From Myxocyprinus asiaticus (taxonomy: Eukaryota; Chordata; Actinopteri; Cypriniformes; Catostomidae), in assembly GCF_019703515.2 (NCBI RefSeq), contig NC_059379.1, positions 20,331,380 to 20,395,379 of the forward strand: DNA of 64,000 nucleotides, given 5' to 3'. The first letter of the stretch is position 1. Each line of letters begins with the position of its first letter. The notes beneath the pieces were generated by a model. The model searched no databases, had not been told where the DNA came from, and saw only the letters and a list, made by a program, of their open reading frames with translations. The position numbers were made by a program, and so were the translations under genes. Shown here one piece after another: positions 35,882-46,593 of this stretch.

Positions 35882-36761
35882 CAATGGGTTTTTAGGATGG
35901 GCTTTTCAATTTATGAGTAAAATAAGGTCTGTGGTTAACAGTCAGGTCACGTCCACACTGATATGTTTTTGTTTGAAAATGCATAAATTCTGCTATGTTT
36001 ACGGTCAAACCACACTACAACAGTGTTTTCCTCTACCGAAAACAAAGAATTTAGAAAATTTGCAAACTTTGGAAAATGATAACGTTAGGAAACTGAGAAC
36101 AAGCCTTCAAATGGAGGTTTTAAACCGATTAGTGTGGACATGAGCGTGGCCATAACTCAATCGTAAATTATGATGTTTCTTAAAAGAACATTTGTTTCTA
36201 TCAAGATCCCAGGATAAACTTTTATATTAGCTTGACAAAGCCTCGTCTGAAAGTTTACTAGTTTGAGGTTTGATGGTTACACAGAAATTACACTAAGACA
36301 AACAACCAGCTAGCTAGCTAGATACAGTAGATAGTCAGACAGACCATCAGATAAAGGGGTCAGATAGATAGATGGATTGTTGGATGGGTGGATGGATGGA
36401 CAGATTGATATATAGAAAATGAAAGAATAGTAAGAAAGAGAGAGGGAGATACGTTAAGCAGATTAAAGGCCTGTAGGTTTGTTTTTTGAAAAGTTTTGAC
36501 TTTGTCAAGTCAACATAACAAGGATCACAACTACCACAAGGATGTCAGTTAATGGGCTTGACGAATCAGACAGCCGTGTAGTTCTTGTGCAACAACTTGT
36601 TAACATCTTACCTTTTGAAAGCACACAATTACGAAATTCATGATTGAGGTATGACTGTTTATAATTCATGTTGTACAACAAAATGTGAAAGTCTCAAGTA
36701 ATCTCAACCACAGATACTATTTTTCTCACAAATCGAAAACTGCTATTCTAAAAACCCATTG
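35882..36761. mobile_element. DNA element with CAATGGGTTTTTAG inverted ends
   Basis: CAATGGGTTTTTAG at 35882 on is matched by CTAAAAACCCATTG at 36748-36761. Inside, 35935-36150 is a second small MITE: GTCACGTCCACACTGATATG at the left and CGATTAGTGTGGACATGAGC at the right. The element also contains TTATGAGTAAAATAAGGTCT, shared with the 21113 hairpin. A GATA/GGAT-rich simple repeat lies at 36340-36405. Confidence 0.6.
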
Positions 36762-38719
36762 AAAATTCTTCTAGGGAACTCATGCTGAATTGTATTCTAG
36801 GGTTGGCCGACTAATTGACGGCTTCATCCAAAAGCTGAAAAATACTGCCTTCAGAGGCTTTATACGGATGTAAGAAGGCATCAAGGCACCTCCGAATCCG
36901 ATATTTGCATAACTTCCTGTCTACTAAGATGCCTTCATCAGGTCAGTATTTGAAGGCATCATAAACACAGCCTTCGCTGACTGAAATTCCAAGATGTGTG
37001 GTTAGCTGGTTGGTGGAAAAAATTAACTGTCTGAAGGATAGAGTGAAAGCAGTAATTATTCTTTTTTTTTTTATTTTTTTTTTTTACTCAATTTCTAGTG
37101 AAAAATAGGCATTTTAGTTACTAAATGTATTCTAGGTTATGTCTAAAGCTCACTTGAATTAGTTTTAGGTAAGTAGACATTATGGTGCCTTGGAAGGCTG
37201 TAAGAAATCAACGTCCTTATGAGGTGATCACCGTCCTTATGAGCAAATCGCAGCCTGTGAAACTTTCTGGGCTGTGAGGCAGAAAGACAGCTGCCTTAGC
37301 TTTCGTATACAGTTGACATCATGACTGAATAGCTCTTTAAGGATGACTTGTTATTTAGTATGTTTGACAACCCCTTTTTGTAGGGTTTTTCTCTGTGCTT
37401 TAAATGTTGTGTCAGCCCATTTGATGTTGTCTCTTGGCTCTTGAGTTGAGAGGACAGGAACATGTGTTACCAGATTTGGTTTCTGCCACAATGTCTTTAA
37501 TAATCAGACAGACTTGAAGAGGAACAAGTCCATTACTGCTGACAAATCTTCATCTGAAAACAAGAACTACATTCTCTCTTTCAGCCAGACACTCTCCCCC
37601 TCTCTCTTGTTCTGCTTGTTCCCACCCCATCTCTCTTGAAGAATGTTATATTTATGTTTGTTGTATTCTAAATGTCTTGGCCTGATTAAGTGAATCAACT
37701 AAACTGATTTAAGATTATATACATTATCTTTCCATTCCTCTAAGTCCTCTCCAGAGAATGAAATCATCCACAGGTTCTCTGAACCACAACATGACTCACT
37801 ATGAAGGTGGGAGTGTCAAGGAAGCTTGGCTAAAATCAAAGCTCCATTTTCCAATCTGCCTTAAAGAGTGCCATTTAGTAACCTCGGGAAAAACTCGATA
37901 AGACCCGCTTCTTTCATCCACATCCCAAAACCTTGAGAAGCAGGTTGTTCCCTGGATTTTCATGCTTCTCCTCTCCATAATTCTCCATTAAACAGGCCCT
38001 TTATCTGAGGAACGTGGAACCTGTGATCAGTCCTGAGCCAGTTGCCATGCAGTAAGATGCCCCAACCATGGTGTGGCAGACATTTCTGCAGTGTTCCCCA
38101 CCACTGTACTTTGGAAATCTTTAGAGCTAAATGACGGGGGCCTCACCCTTGATATACACTCTAATCATTTTGATTTAAAGGCCAGTGTAAGGTTGTCTGG
38201 CCCCTACTTCCTGATCCCGACCCCTCCCTCCTGTGCATGTGATACTGTAAGCCTCACTGTTCTTTACTGGACTGTATGAGTTATAAAGAGCAGAAGTGGG
38301 GGTAGAAGTGTGGGAGGGTTACTGGGGTTAGGGGGTCTCTGTACTACTACTGAATTTGGATATGCCTCTAAACAGAGACCCTGGAGAGACAAAATCTCTC
38401 TCACTCTGCCTCAGGCCTTCGATTAAATGAATACTCCCCTCTCACACTGTTCCCCTTCCTAGCAAACCTCACTCTTTTAATCCACTTCTTTTTTTATTCA
38501 TTGTCAAACCTCCCTGTTTATAACATTGCTTATTCTTTCATTACAGAATAAATCTAACTCGGTCTCATGACTAGTTGCAATAATGGTTCAGGAAGGTGAA
38601 ATCTTAAGAAATACTGTAGTACAAGTTTGCTCTTACAAATTTTTTTTTTAACTTTTACTGCCATAGTGAAAAATAAACAAACCAATGAACAATGTTATTG
38701 TGATTTTTCCTAAGTTTAA
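36762..38719. other. Intergenic, dispersed repeat fragments
   Basis: Around 36815-37320 are GCCTTCAGAGGC, AAGGCATCAAGGCACC and GCCTTGGAAGGCTGT blocks resembling a common fish interspersed repeat. The remainder to 38719 looks unique and non-coding. Confidence 0.4.
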
Positions 38720-39170
38720 CCCCTAACCCCTGGCTCAGAAGTGCACAACACAACCAAAGTATAAGCAAAGCATATAAAAGCTGAAAACACAACAAAATTA
38801 AGCCACAACACAGCGGAAAAGCCACAGAACAACGGAAATAAACCACAACACAACAAAATTATCAGAAAATAATTTCTTATAAAATAAGAAGTCTTTTCCC
38901 AAAGTGCTTTGGACAACACATACCTGGTTGGGTTTCTAGAACTCCTATTGCTCATAACTTCATCAGCATTTCCAAATGCAGTGCTCAACATGGGCAAGTA
39001 CACTGCACATCAGAACGCTGTACTGGTAATTATGCAAAAATGACTTCACAGTACCAGCAGCTCTTATAAGGTGTCCTAATTTTGCTGTGGTGTTACTTAC
39101 TTTTGTTGCGTTATGGCTTATTTCCATTCTGTTTTCTGCTTTAATTTGCTTTGCGAATTAGGTGTGTTGT
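38720..39170. mobile_element. Foldback element rich in AACACAAC/GTTGTGTT
   Basis: Left side AGAAGTGCACAACACAACC and repeated CCACAACACAACAAAATTA-type stretches. The right side has AATTTTGCTGTGGTGTTAC and GAATTAGGTGTGTTGTGCAC in inverted orientation. No coding sequence. Confidence 0.5.
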
Positions 39171-39192
39171 GCACCCTTCGGCCACCGTACCT

Positions 39193-39490
39193 AACCAAAA
39201 CCTAAACCTAACAATAAAGTCAAAGCCCTTACCCAAATCCGACAGTAAATCAAACCATGATTTTAATAGGAAAATCACTGTTGTGTACCAGGGAAGAGAG
39301 AGAAACATTGAGGTTTTGTTTCAGCATTTTAAAGATTTTTTCTAAATTTAACCAACAACCCAAACTTAAACCTAAACCTAATCATAAATTCTAACGCCTT
39401 ACCTAAACCCTAAACTTAACCATGATTTTAATAAGAAAATATCTTTTCGTACTGTGTACCATGGAAGAAAGAAAACATTGGGGTTTGGAA
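39193..39490 (+). repeat. Imperfect two-copy tandem duplication, unit about 165 bp
   Basis: Copy 1 (about 39199-39320) and copy 2 (about 39373-39490) share AACCTAAACCTAA, CATGATTTTAATA-GAAAAT, TGTGTACCA-GGAAGA and AACATTG-GGTTT, with spacing of about 165-175 bp. CCTAAACC-rich stretches lie at the unit starts. Confidence 0.6.
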
Positions 39491-39526
39491 CGAGACTAGG
39501 GAAATGTATTACAGATTTCTGACATA

Positions 39527-40712
39527 CACTGGTGACCAAAAGTTTGGAATAATGTACAGATTTTGCTCTTATGGAAAGAAATTGGTACTTTTATTCACCA
39601 AAGTGCCATTCAACTGATCACAATGTATAGTCAGGACATTAATAACATGAAAAATTACTATAACAATTAAAAAAAAAAAGAACTTCTTAAACTACTTCAA
39701 AGTGTCCTCATCAAAAAATCCACCACGTGCAGCAATGTCAGCTTTGCAGATCCTTGGCATTCTAGCTGTCAGTTTGTCCAGATACTCAGTTGACATTTCA
39801 CCCCACGCTTCCTGTAGCCATAGATGTGGCTGTCTTGTTGGGCACTTCTCATGCACCTTACAGTCTAGCTGATCCCACAAAAGCTCAATGGGTTTAAGAT
39901 CCATAACAATCTTTTCCAATTATCTGTTGTCCAATGTCTGTGTTTCTTTACCCACTCTAACATTTTCAAAAGTGGCTTTTTCTTTGCAATTCTTCCCATA
40001 AGACCTGCACCCCTGAGTCTTCTCTTTACTGTTGTACATGAAACTGGTGTTGAGCAGGTAGAATTCAATGAAGCTGTCAGCTGAAGACATGTGAGGCATC
40101 TATTTCTCAAACTAGAGACCCTGATGTACTTATCCTCTTGTTTAGTTGTACGTCTGGGCCTTGCACATCTCTTTCTCTTTTTGAAGACTGTAGTGTACAC
40201 CTTTGTATAAGATCTTCAGTTTTTTGGCAATTTCAAGTCTTGTATAACCTTCATTCCTCAAAACAATGATTGACTGATGAATTTCTAGAGAAAGCTGTTT
40301 CTTTTTTGCCATTTTTTTAAATTATTTTTTTTTTATACCTAATATTCACCTTTAGACATGCCAGTCTGTTGCATACTGTGGCAACTCAAAAACAAACACA
40401 AAGACAATGTTAAGCTTCATTTAACGAACCAAATAGCTTTCAGCAGTGTTTGATATAATGGCAAGTGATTTTCTAGTACCAAATTAGCAATTTAGCATGA
40501 TTACTCAAGGATAAGGTGTTGAGTGATGGCTGCTAGAAATGGGGTCTGTCTAGATTTGATCAGAAATGACTTTTTTTCAAATAGTGATGGTACTGTTTTT
40601 ACATCAGTAATGTCCTGACTATACTTTGTGATCAGCTGAATGCCACTGGTGAATTACCAATTTCCCTCCAAAACAGCTAAATCTGTACATTATTCCAAAC
40701 TTTTGGCCAGTG
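39527..40712 (-). mobile_element. Internally deleted Tc1/mariner-type transposon, 1,186 bp
   Basis: TA at 39525-39526 and 40713-40714 flank the ends CACTGGTGACCAAAAGTTTG and CAAACTTTTGGCCAGTG, followed inward by GAATAATGTACAGATTT and its complement. The element is about 400 bp shorter than a full Tc1. The missing part is the catalytic middle of the transposase. Confidence 0.9.
39695..40313 (-). pseudogene. Tc1-type transposase remnant, catalytic core deleted
   Basis: The minus-strand ATG at 40313 opens MAKKKQLSLEIHQSI... with an HTH (IVLRNEGYTRLEIAKKLKI), then a frame change. A second stretch has RIAKKKPLLKMLEWVKKHR and WTTDNWKRLLW, jumping straight to LKPIELLWDQLDCKV. The segments that should hold the first two catalytic Asp residues are gone; only the Glu of PIELLWD remains. 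The C-terminus is GGFFDEDTLK. It cannot be active. Confidence 0.85.
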
Positions 40713-40714
40713 TA

Positions 40715-42759
40715 CATCAGCCTTTTGTATTGCAGAAATAAATATAGTATAAGTAACCAAATTTGTTCACAGATGTTACCTTTCTTAAAAAGAGATTATC
40801 TAAAATATGATGCCAATGTTTTATCAGTTTGAGACTATGTTTGTTGATTAGTTTTTATTAGTATAACTGTTATATTTTTACATACAAGCCAAGTCGTACG
40901 ATAACTTACAATTTCGTTAAGCAATGTAGAACATATTCCCTCTTTCTGTCCCCTTCCTCTATATACTGTTGGCAGGGGTATCTTGGATGGCTGGGTTTGA
41001 TTTCTTTGGATTGTGACACATTACTGTCTGGCTTGTTAATACTTTGTCCTCATGCTCTGTCTGCATTGGCTCTTAGTCCACTCTGTTTTTCTCATCTGAC
41101 CTTAGAGAGACAAAGAAAGGGGTAACAAGAGACAAAGAGGAAAGATATAACAAAGTGTGGTGGAGCGTGGAATGGGTAGAGGAGAGGAGTGAAGAATGGG
41201 GTAAAAAAAAGTAAGCAAAAGAACGGTATACTCCCTTATTAACTCTACATTACTTCACGTCTGAGATGTAGAGTCTTGTAGGCCTGCACAACCTTGCGCT
41301 GCTCCTTCTAATTAAATTGAGATCGAAGCATTCTGCACCTTGTCTCCCTTGCTAATAGCAATCAGAGAAGGTATTAGATATGTAGATCTAGAAGAAATGC
41401 TTAACAGAGAGATCACTACTATGGCACTGAGTGTGTGCCTATCCACTTTAAATTGAGAAGCTCGGAGGTCAAAGGTTCACTTACTTCATTTGGTTATCAG
41501 CAGTGTTGCAATCCAGCTGATGTATGCAGAGTTGAAACAAGGTTCAGGACCATGTCTGGTAAAAACATAGTGGCAACGTTAAGGGAACAAATGAGTAATA
41601 TTGAGGCATTACGCTGACAATATTTAGGCAATACTCAGGGGAATCACTGACAGTGTAAAGACAGAAACACTGACCAGGCTGATGGAACGCATTGACTTTT
41701 ACAGCTACGCACAGACTGTTTAGGGAAATCATTGAGAATGTTTGGGAAATGTATCGACAATGTTTGTGGAACAATTGGGCAGAGCCTTGAGAATGTCGGG
41801 GTAACCAGTAGGCTACTAAGCAAAGGCACCCCCTGTTTTCTTAAACTCTCCCTCACTGCTCTCAATGGAGCCACTTCACCCCTAACATCAGCCATGCTAA
41901 TTACGTGACCAGAACTGAGGGGGTGTCAAGAGTTTGATCATGTGAATGTGAGATTCTAAAATGCATAAAATCTCAAAGGTCTCAAAATGTTTCGCTGGTT
42001 CTTTTTTAAGCCATTACTCTTCCCTCTGTGTCATAATTTTTTACCCCTTCCCTCAGGCTCATCGGATTCATATTCATTTTTAAACTAAAGCAATGAGTCT
42101 TGAGAGGCTGTGGATCACAGTGATTTATACCATGAGTAAGGTGTGTTGTTAGAGATCACGTGAAGCCCCCTTACCCGTGGTGAATTCACTCTAAAGCATG
42201 GAATTGAGTGGTTTATTTATTTTATAAAATGGTGGCAACAGCGCTATGAAAAAAGGCACCAATTTGCAATGAAGAGTAACATATATTATTAATAATTATC
42301 TAAATAAACAGTTCTTCAGTAAGTAATATAGCTCATTATCCTAATGGTAGACTGTTTGTGGTTACCAGGCAAAATAGCAACTTGGTGCATTAATATAGAA
42401 TGTGCAGTCACAGGTATGCATTTGTAGTCTTTTTTTACAACAGCTCATCCAATCAGAATTTAGTCCAAACTATCTGTTTTGTACAGAATTAGTAGCTTAC
42501 TTTGGATCACTTTGTAAAACTGTGTCCAACAAAGCCTAACGCAGCCAAACCTTCCTGAAGATAAATGCTTGAATGATCACACTTATGTTTATGCAACTGA
42601 AGAAAAGAGAGCTGAAGAAGATCTGTTGATTTTTCATTTCTGTTCACTGTTGAATACTTCCATTGTGAGTTTTTGCACAATGGAAGTGTTCATTACCTAG
42701 TGAGACTATGACTGTACCTTCTCAACATAAGTGAGAATCATAAATGTGATGTGGTTCAA
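40715..42759. other. Intergenic, nothing recognised
   Basis: No exon, RNA gene or complete mobile element seen. Short opposing open frames at 41435-41895 are judged to be chance. Confidence 0.45.
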
Positions 42760-43010
42760 GACTGGGCTCATCCTTATGAGGACTCTCCATAGACATGTTG
42801 ATTTTTAAACTGTACAAACTATAGATTCTATCCCCTAACCCTAACCCTCACAAAAAACTTTCTGCATTTTTTACATTTTCAATAAAACATAGTATGCGAT
42901 TTAAATTATGGGGACATTAGAAATGTCCTCATAAACCACATTTATAGCAAAATACCCTTGTAATTACCAATTTGTAACCTCAAAAAATGTCCTCATAAAC
43001 CACCCAAACC
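42760..43010. repeat. Dispersed teleost repeat with CCCTAACCCTAACCCT core
   Basis: CCCCTAACCCTAACCCTCAC followed by ACTTTCTGCATTTTTTACAT, TATGGGGACATTAGAAATGT and CCTCATAAACCAC. This order is a very common fish interspersed repeat. The telomere-like hexamers are part of it, not an interstitial telomere. Confidence 0.65.
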
Positions 43011-44277
43011 CGCCCACACACACACACACATTTGGTACAGTGTTTGTTGGCTGAGACTGTCTATCCTCAGACTTTGACATGGCAGTGCTGAAGGAAATTG
43101 TGACAGTCGCAATCATCATCAACAAACAAAAATTCCCATGCACGTTATACACACATACACAGACACACTCAGTAAGCCTATGCACAAATTTGTGGTTAAG
43201 CAGACTCCTCACTTTTGACATAACACACACTTTGCACAAACTGGCCACTGTAGCCTTACATGAGAGACTGGCACCAAATTGCAATGGGTTGTGTGAGTTA
43301 GGTCTTGTGTGTGTTTGTGTTTACTCATAAATGCAATATTACTACTTCTAAAATCCCTGCTGAAAAAAACATCTGCTTAGCTGGTCTCTGTCCACAGCAT
43401 ATTTTTTGTTTTGTTTCAAAATTCTTAACTAATTAGTAACCACCATAGTCATTGATTGGAACACATCTGCCTCGATATTCAGTAGTGGTCAGTTAATTTA
43501 GTTATGATCAGTAGAACAGGATCAAAGTGCACGGCAAATCTATTGAATATTGTGACACTGAGCTTTTGTATGATGTCTGACTGCATCCAGCATGACCCGG
43601 CCACTCTTTTTAACACTAGAGTGCTCACATCTCAAGGATGTTTGAACCTCCCCCATATTAGCAGTATTGAACCCTAACATGTTTTCATCAGGTCAGAACA
43701 TTTAAAGCCTGTCACATATAAGATGATTCATGTAACACAACATAAAATAAACTTTTGTCCCTAGCAAGAGCCTGGAACCACTAAAGCAATAAATCATAGT
43801 ATGCATGGAGAAAAACCTCTCTAAATTAAGGTGCTGTGAGCTGCATGTGAGGACACATTTAAGTCACATTTAATAGGGGTAAAGTGGCTGATGTTGCACA
43901 CGTCTCTATCTGATGTGATGGTGTGAAGGGAAAATAATACAGTGGCTTCTAGTCATACATTAAGGTGAAGATTCTAGTGGGAGTAAAGTCTCAAATGAAT
44001 GCTAAAATATTTAATTTTGTCTTGAGTGAGGGCACAAATACAGGCTTATTATTTCACACTAAAATGCATTTTTGCATTTATCTGCATTGTTTTTATTATT
44101 ATTGTTTTTCTATGTAAACATGCACTAGACGGACGTCTTTGCCCTTTTTGGCATGTTTTGCTGGGGGTTTTTTTTCAGCGTCTCAAGCATGAGTGGCGCA
44201 TTTTCAAGATGCCGTGTCACATTAAAAGAACTTTTAAAAATGCTTCTCCGCATTCTTCGCATATTGCTCATCACATA
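43011..44277. other. Intergenic; includes a related copy of the 46.5-kb sequence
   Basis: 43415-43500 (AATTCTTAACTAATTAGTAA through TATTCAGTAGTGGTCAG) matches the two sides of the insertion at 46580-49016 and acts as an empty-site paralogue. No coding sequence was seen. Confidence 0.5.
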
Positions 44278-45049
44278 CACTCACTGAGCTCTTTATTAGG
44301 AACACCTCTACACCGACTTATTCATGCAATTATCTAATCAGCCAATCGTGTGGCAGCAGTTCAGTGCATAAAATCATGAGATTCGGGTCAGTAGCTTCAG
44401 TTAATGTTCACATCAACCATCAGAATGGAGAAAAACATTTGATCTCAGTAAATTCGACTGTGGCATGACTGTTGATGCCAGACGGGCTGGTTTGAGTATT
44501 TCTGTAACTCCTGATATCCTGGGAATTTCACACACAACAGTCTCTAGAATTTACTCCAAATGATGCTGTGACGAGGAGGAGGGCAGGGCCAGGCCCTGAC
44601 TACGAACACCCGACCCCCAATCAGGCTAATCAGCCGAGGAGAGGGATAAGTGCGCGGAATACGGCAGTTCAAGAGAGAGAGAGCCACACGCAGCTGCAGT
44701 GTGTGCGTTTGTGTTCTGTGTCCTTTTGTTTAAGTTTAAATTAAAATATTACTTTGATGGTTCAGCTGGATCCCGCCTCCTACTTTCCCATTTTAACCTT
44801 GTTACAGATGCCAAAAACAGAAAACATCCAATGAGCAGAAGTTCTGCAAGCGGAAACACCTTGTTGATGAGAGAGGTCAACAGAGATTGGCCAGACTGGT
44901 TCAAGCTGACAGAAAGGCAACAGTAACTCAGAATATCATCTCAGAAAGCAAACCATGCCAAACCTTGAGGCGGATGGGCTACAATAGCAGAAGAAAACGT
45001 CGGGCACTTTAGTAGGACCATAGTTTCCTAATAAAGTGCTCTGTGAGTG
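44278..45049. mobile_element. Tc1-derived MITE with CACTCACTGAGC ends
   Basis: TA at 44276-44277 and 45050-45051 flank CACTCACTGAGCTCTTTATT and AATAAAGTGCTCTGTGAGTG. The right part encodes pieces of a Tc1 transposase N-terminus (minor-frame 'GQQRLARLVQADRKATVTQN', then ISESKPCQTLRRMGYNSRRK). A solo LTR (44567-44806) interrupts it. The catalytic domain is absent. Confidence 0.85.
44567..44806 (+). mobile_element. Solo LTR, 240 bp, with 5-bp TSD
   Basis: GATGC at 44562-44566 and 44807-44811 flank a segment that begins TGTGACGAGGAGG and ends CCTTGTTACA, i.e. TG...CA. It interrupts a Tc1-MITE whose intact relatives read AATGATGCCAAAAA straight across. TATA-like GGGATAAGTG and AATTAAAATATTA stretches are consistent with promoter and poly(A) signals. 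The parent retrotransposon (Ty3/gypsy-like by size and style) is not present, as expected after LTR-LTR recombination. Confidence 0.85.
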
Positions 45050-45302
45050 TAGTTTTTTATGCAAAAACACATTTTGTCTGAATGGCCCCTTAGCCTGCAA
45101 TTTCACATGTTGCAACCACTGATGTCTAGTGCATCACCTTTTGCTATTTCAGATCAGAATGTAATTGAAAGCTTTGGTTAATCTCTTTCACAGATTTGCT
45201 CCACCATTGACTGTGAACACAGCTGATCAACTTTAGAAGCACAGGAAGAATGGTGAACTGATGGCCATGAATACTGAGTAGCGATCTTGACTCTGTGTCT
45301 GA

Positions 45303-45486
45303 TTTGTGGAGTCTAGCCAGGAGGTGGAGGAGAAGCTGTGGAACTCCAGAGACCTATCCTGGAAGTTGCACCAGCTGCCTGAAGCTCCACTCAGCCTAAC
45401 GTCTGTACTGAGATACGGGAAGGAGTTGTCAAATGTTTGGATCGAGATTGCGCTCACAGTTGGCTTTGATCAGGCCTCTGCTGTTA
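45303..45486 (+). other. Candidate unrecognised coding exon
   Basis: A frame open from 45303 reads VESSQEVEEKLWNSRDLSWK, LHQLPEAPLSLTSVLRYGKE and LSNVWIEIALTVGFDQASAV, reaching a strong donor GTGAGT at 45487. The composition is protein-like (balanced, no low complexity), unlike nearby chance frames. The segment GKELSNVWIEIALTVGF loosely resembles helices 2-3 of a death domain (G-x-x-L-x-x-x-W-x-x-x-A-x-x-x-G-F). The acceptor is poor (TTGTGGAGTCTAG) and I found no partner exon nearby. It could be a decayed fragment of a gene. I do not know the gene. Confidence 0.35.
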
Positions 45487-45492
45487 GTGAGT

Positions 45493-46316
45493 ATGGCAGA
45501 GTAAACATCAGTGTTGTCTTGTGTAACTTTAAGTGCTTTTCCATGGTGCCATACAGGATATCACTGTTAACTGACACATGTGTTCTTCAATTTTTTTCTC
45601 CTCATCATGGGTTCCTCATTCCTTCCAAATCACATTCTCTTTACAGTCTCTATTTCTTTCTCCCACTAAATCGCACAAATGGTTCCAGTGTTGAGCCTAT
45701 TAGTGCATAAACTCCCAATGACCGTGTTAGACAAACAGCCTGACACCACAACACACACACTACCCAACACCTAACAGTTTTCACCACACGCTAGAGAAAT
45801 ACCAAGCAGCACATCTGTGTACGTTCATCTTGCGAGACAGGAGAAAGGGAGAGAAAGAAACAGAAAAAGAGAGAGAGAGCCTGTGATGTTTTCCCACTGA
45901 GTTTATAAAACAGAAGTCAAGCTGTATTAAAACACTCGGCACATTACTGCCACAGACTGTGCCAAACCCTGACAGCCTCCCCAGACCACACTTTCAAAAT
46001 AATAATTACACTGCGAGAGAGAGGAAAGAACATTAAGATCAGTGCTTCGGCTTAAAGATGTTGAGTGACTTTGAAATTGTAGAAGCACCAGTTATCAGCA
46101 GGAGAGAGGAGGTGTGGGTGTAGAGCCGGACACTGGAGAGCCATCTTTGGTTAGAGAGCCGGTGAACGGAGGCATATGTAGTGTGGATTAAGACCATGGA
46201 CTGCTAGATGGATGAATTTGGGGGGATGGGCAGGTCCAGAAGTCAAACAAGAGAAAATAATGAGCAGGTCCAATAAACAGTCAGAGAAAGCTTACCAAAA
46301 ACCAGTCTCTTGAAAG
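45493..46316. other. Intergenic, nothing recognised
   Basis: Non-coding; a GA-rich stretch at 45838-45880. No element ends seen. Confidence 0.45.
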
Positions 46317-46579
46317 CAGTTAGATATGACTTGGCTAGAGGACAGTTCTTAGATCATAAATCATTGGTGGACTTTGAAATTGTACCACATCCGTAGAACC
46401 CAGCTATTTGTGTCTTTATATTGCCAATATTTTGGAGAAATTGATCTTGATGTGACATTTTTGATTTGATAAAAAGTGGAAGCAGGAAAATGCAGGAGTT
46501 TTGTTTTTCTGTTTTTTTTTTTTTCTGTTTAATGTTTTGTTTTTTTGTTGTTGTCTAAAAATTCTTAACTGATTAGTAA
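46317..46579 (+). repeat. Local repeat unit U, copy 1
   Basis: GCAGTTAGATATGACTTGGC through TTGATTTGATAAAAAGTGGA and AAATTCTTAACTGATTAGTA. Related copies lie at 49199 and 49397, on the other side of the transposon insertions, in the same orientation. Confidence 0.7.
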
Positions 46580-46593
46580 CAGAGACTATTTAG

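Noticed and set aside
42835..42855. Interstitial telomere repeat (CCCTAA)n
   Set aside because: Only two to three hexamers, embedded in a common dispersed fish repeat.
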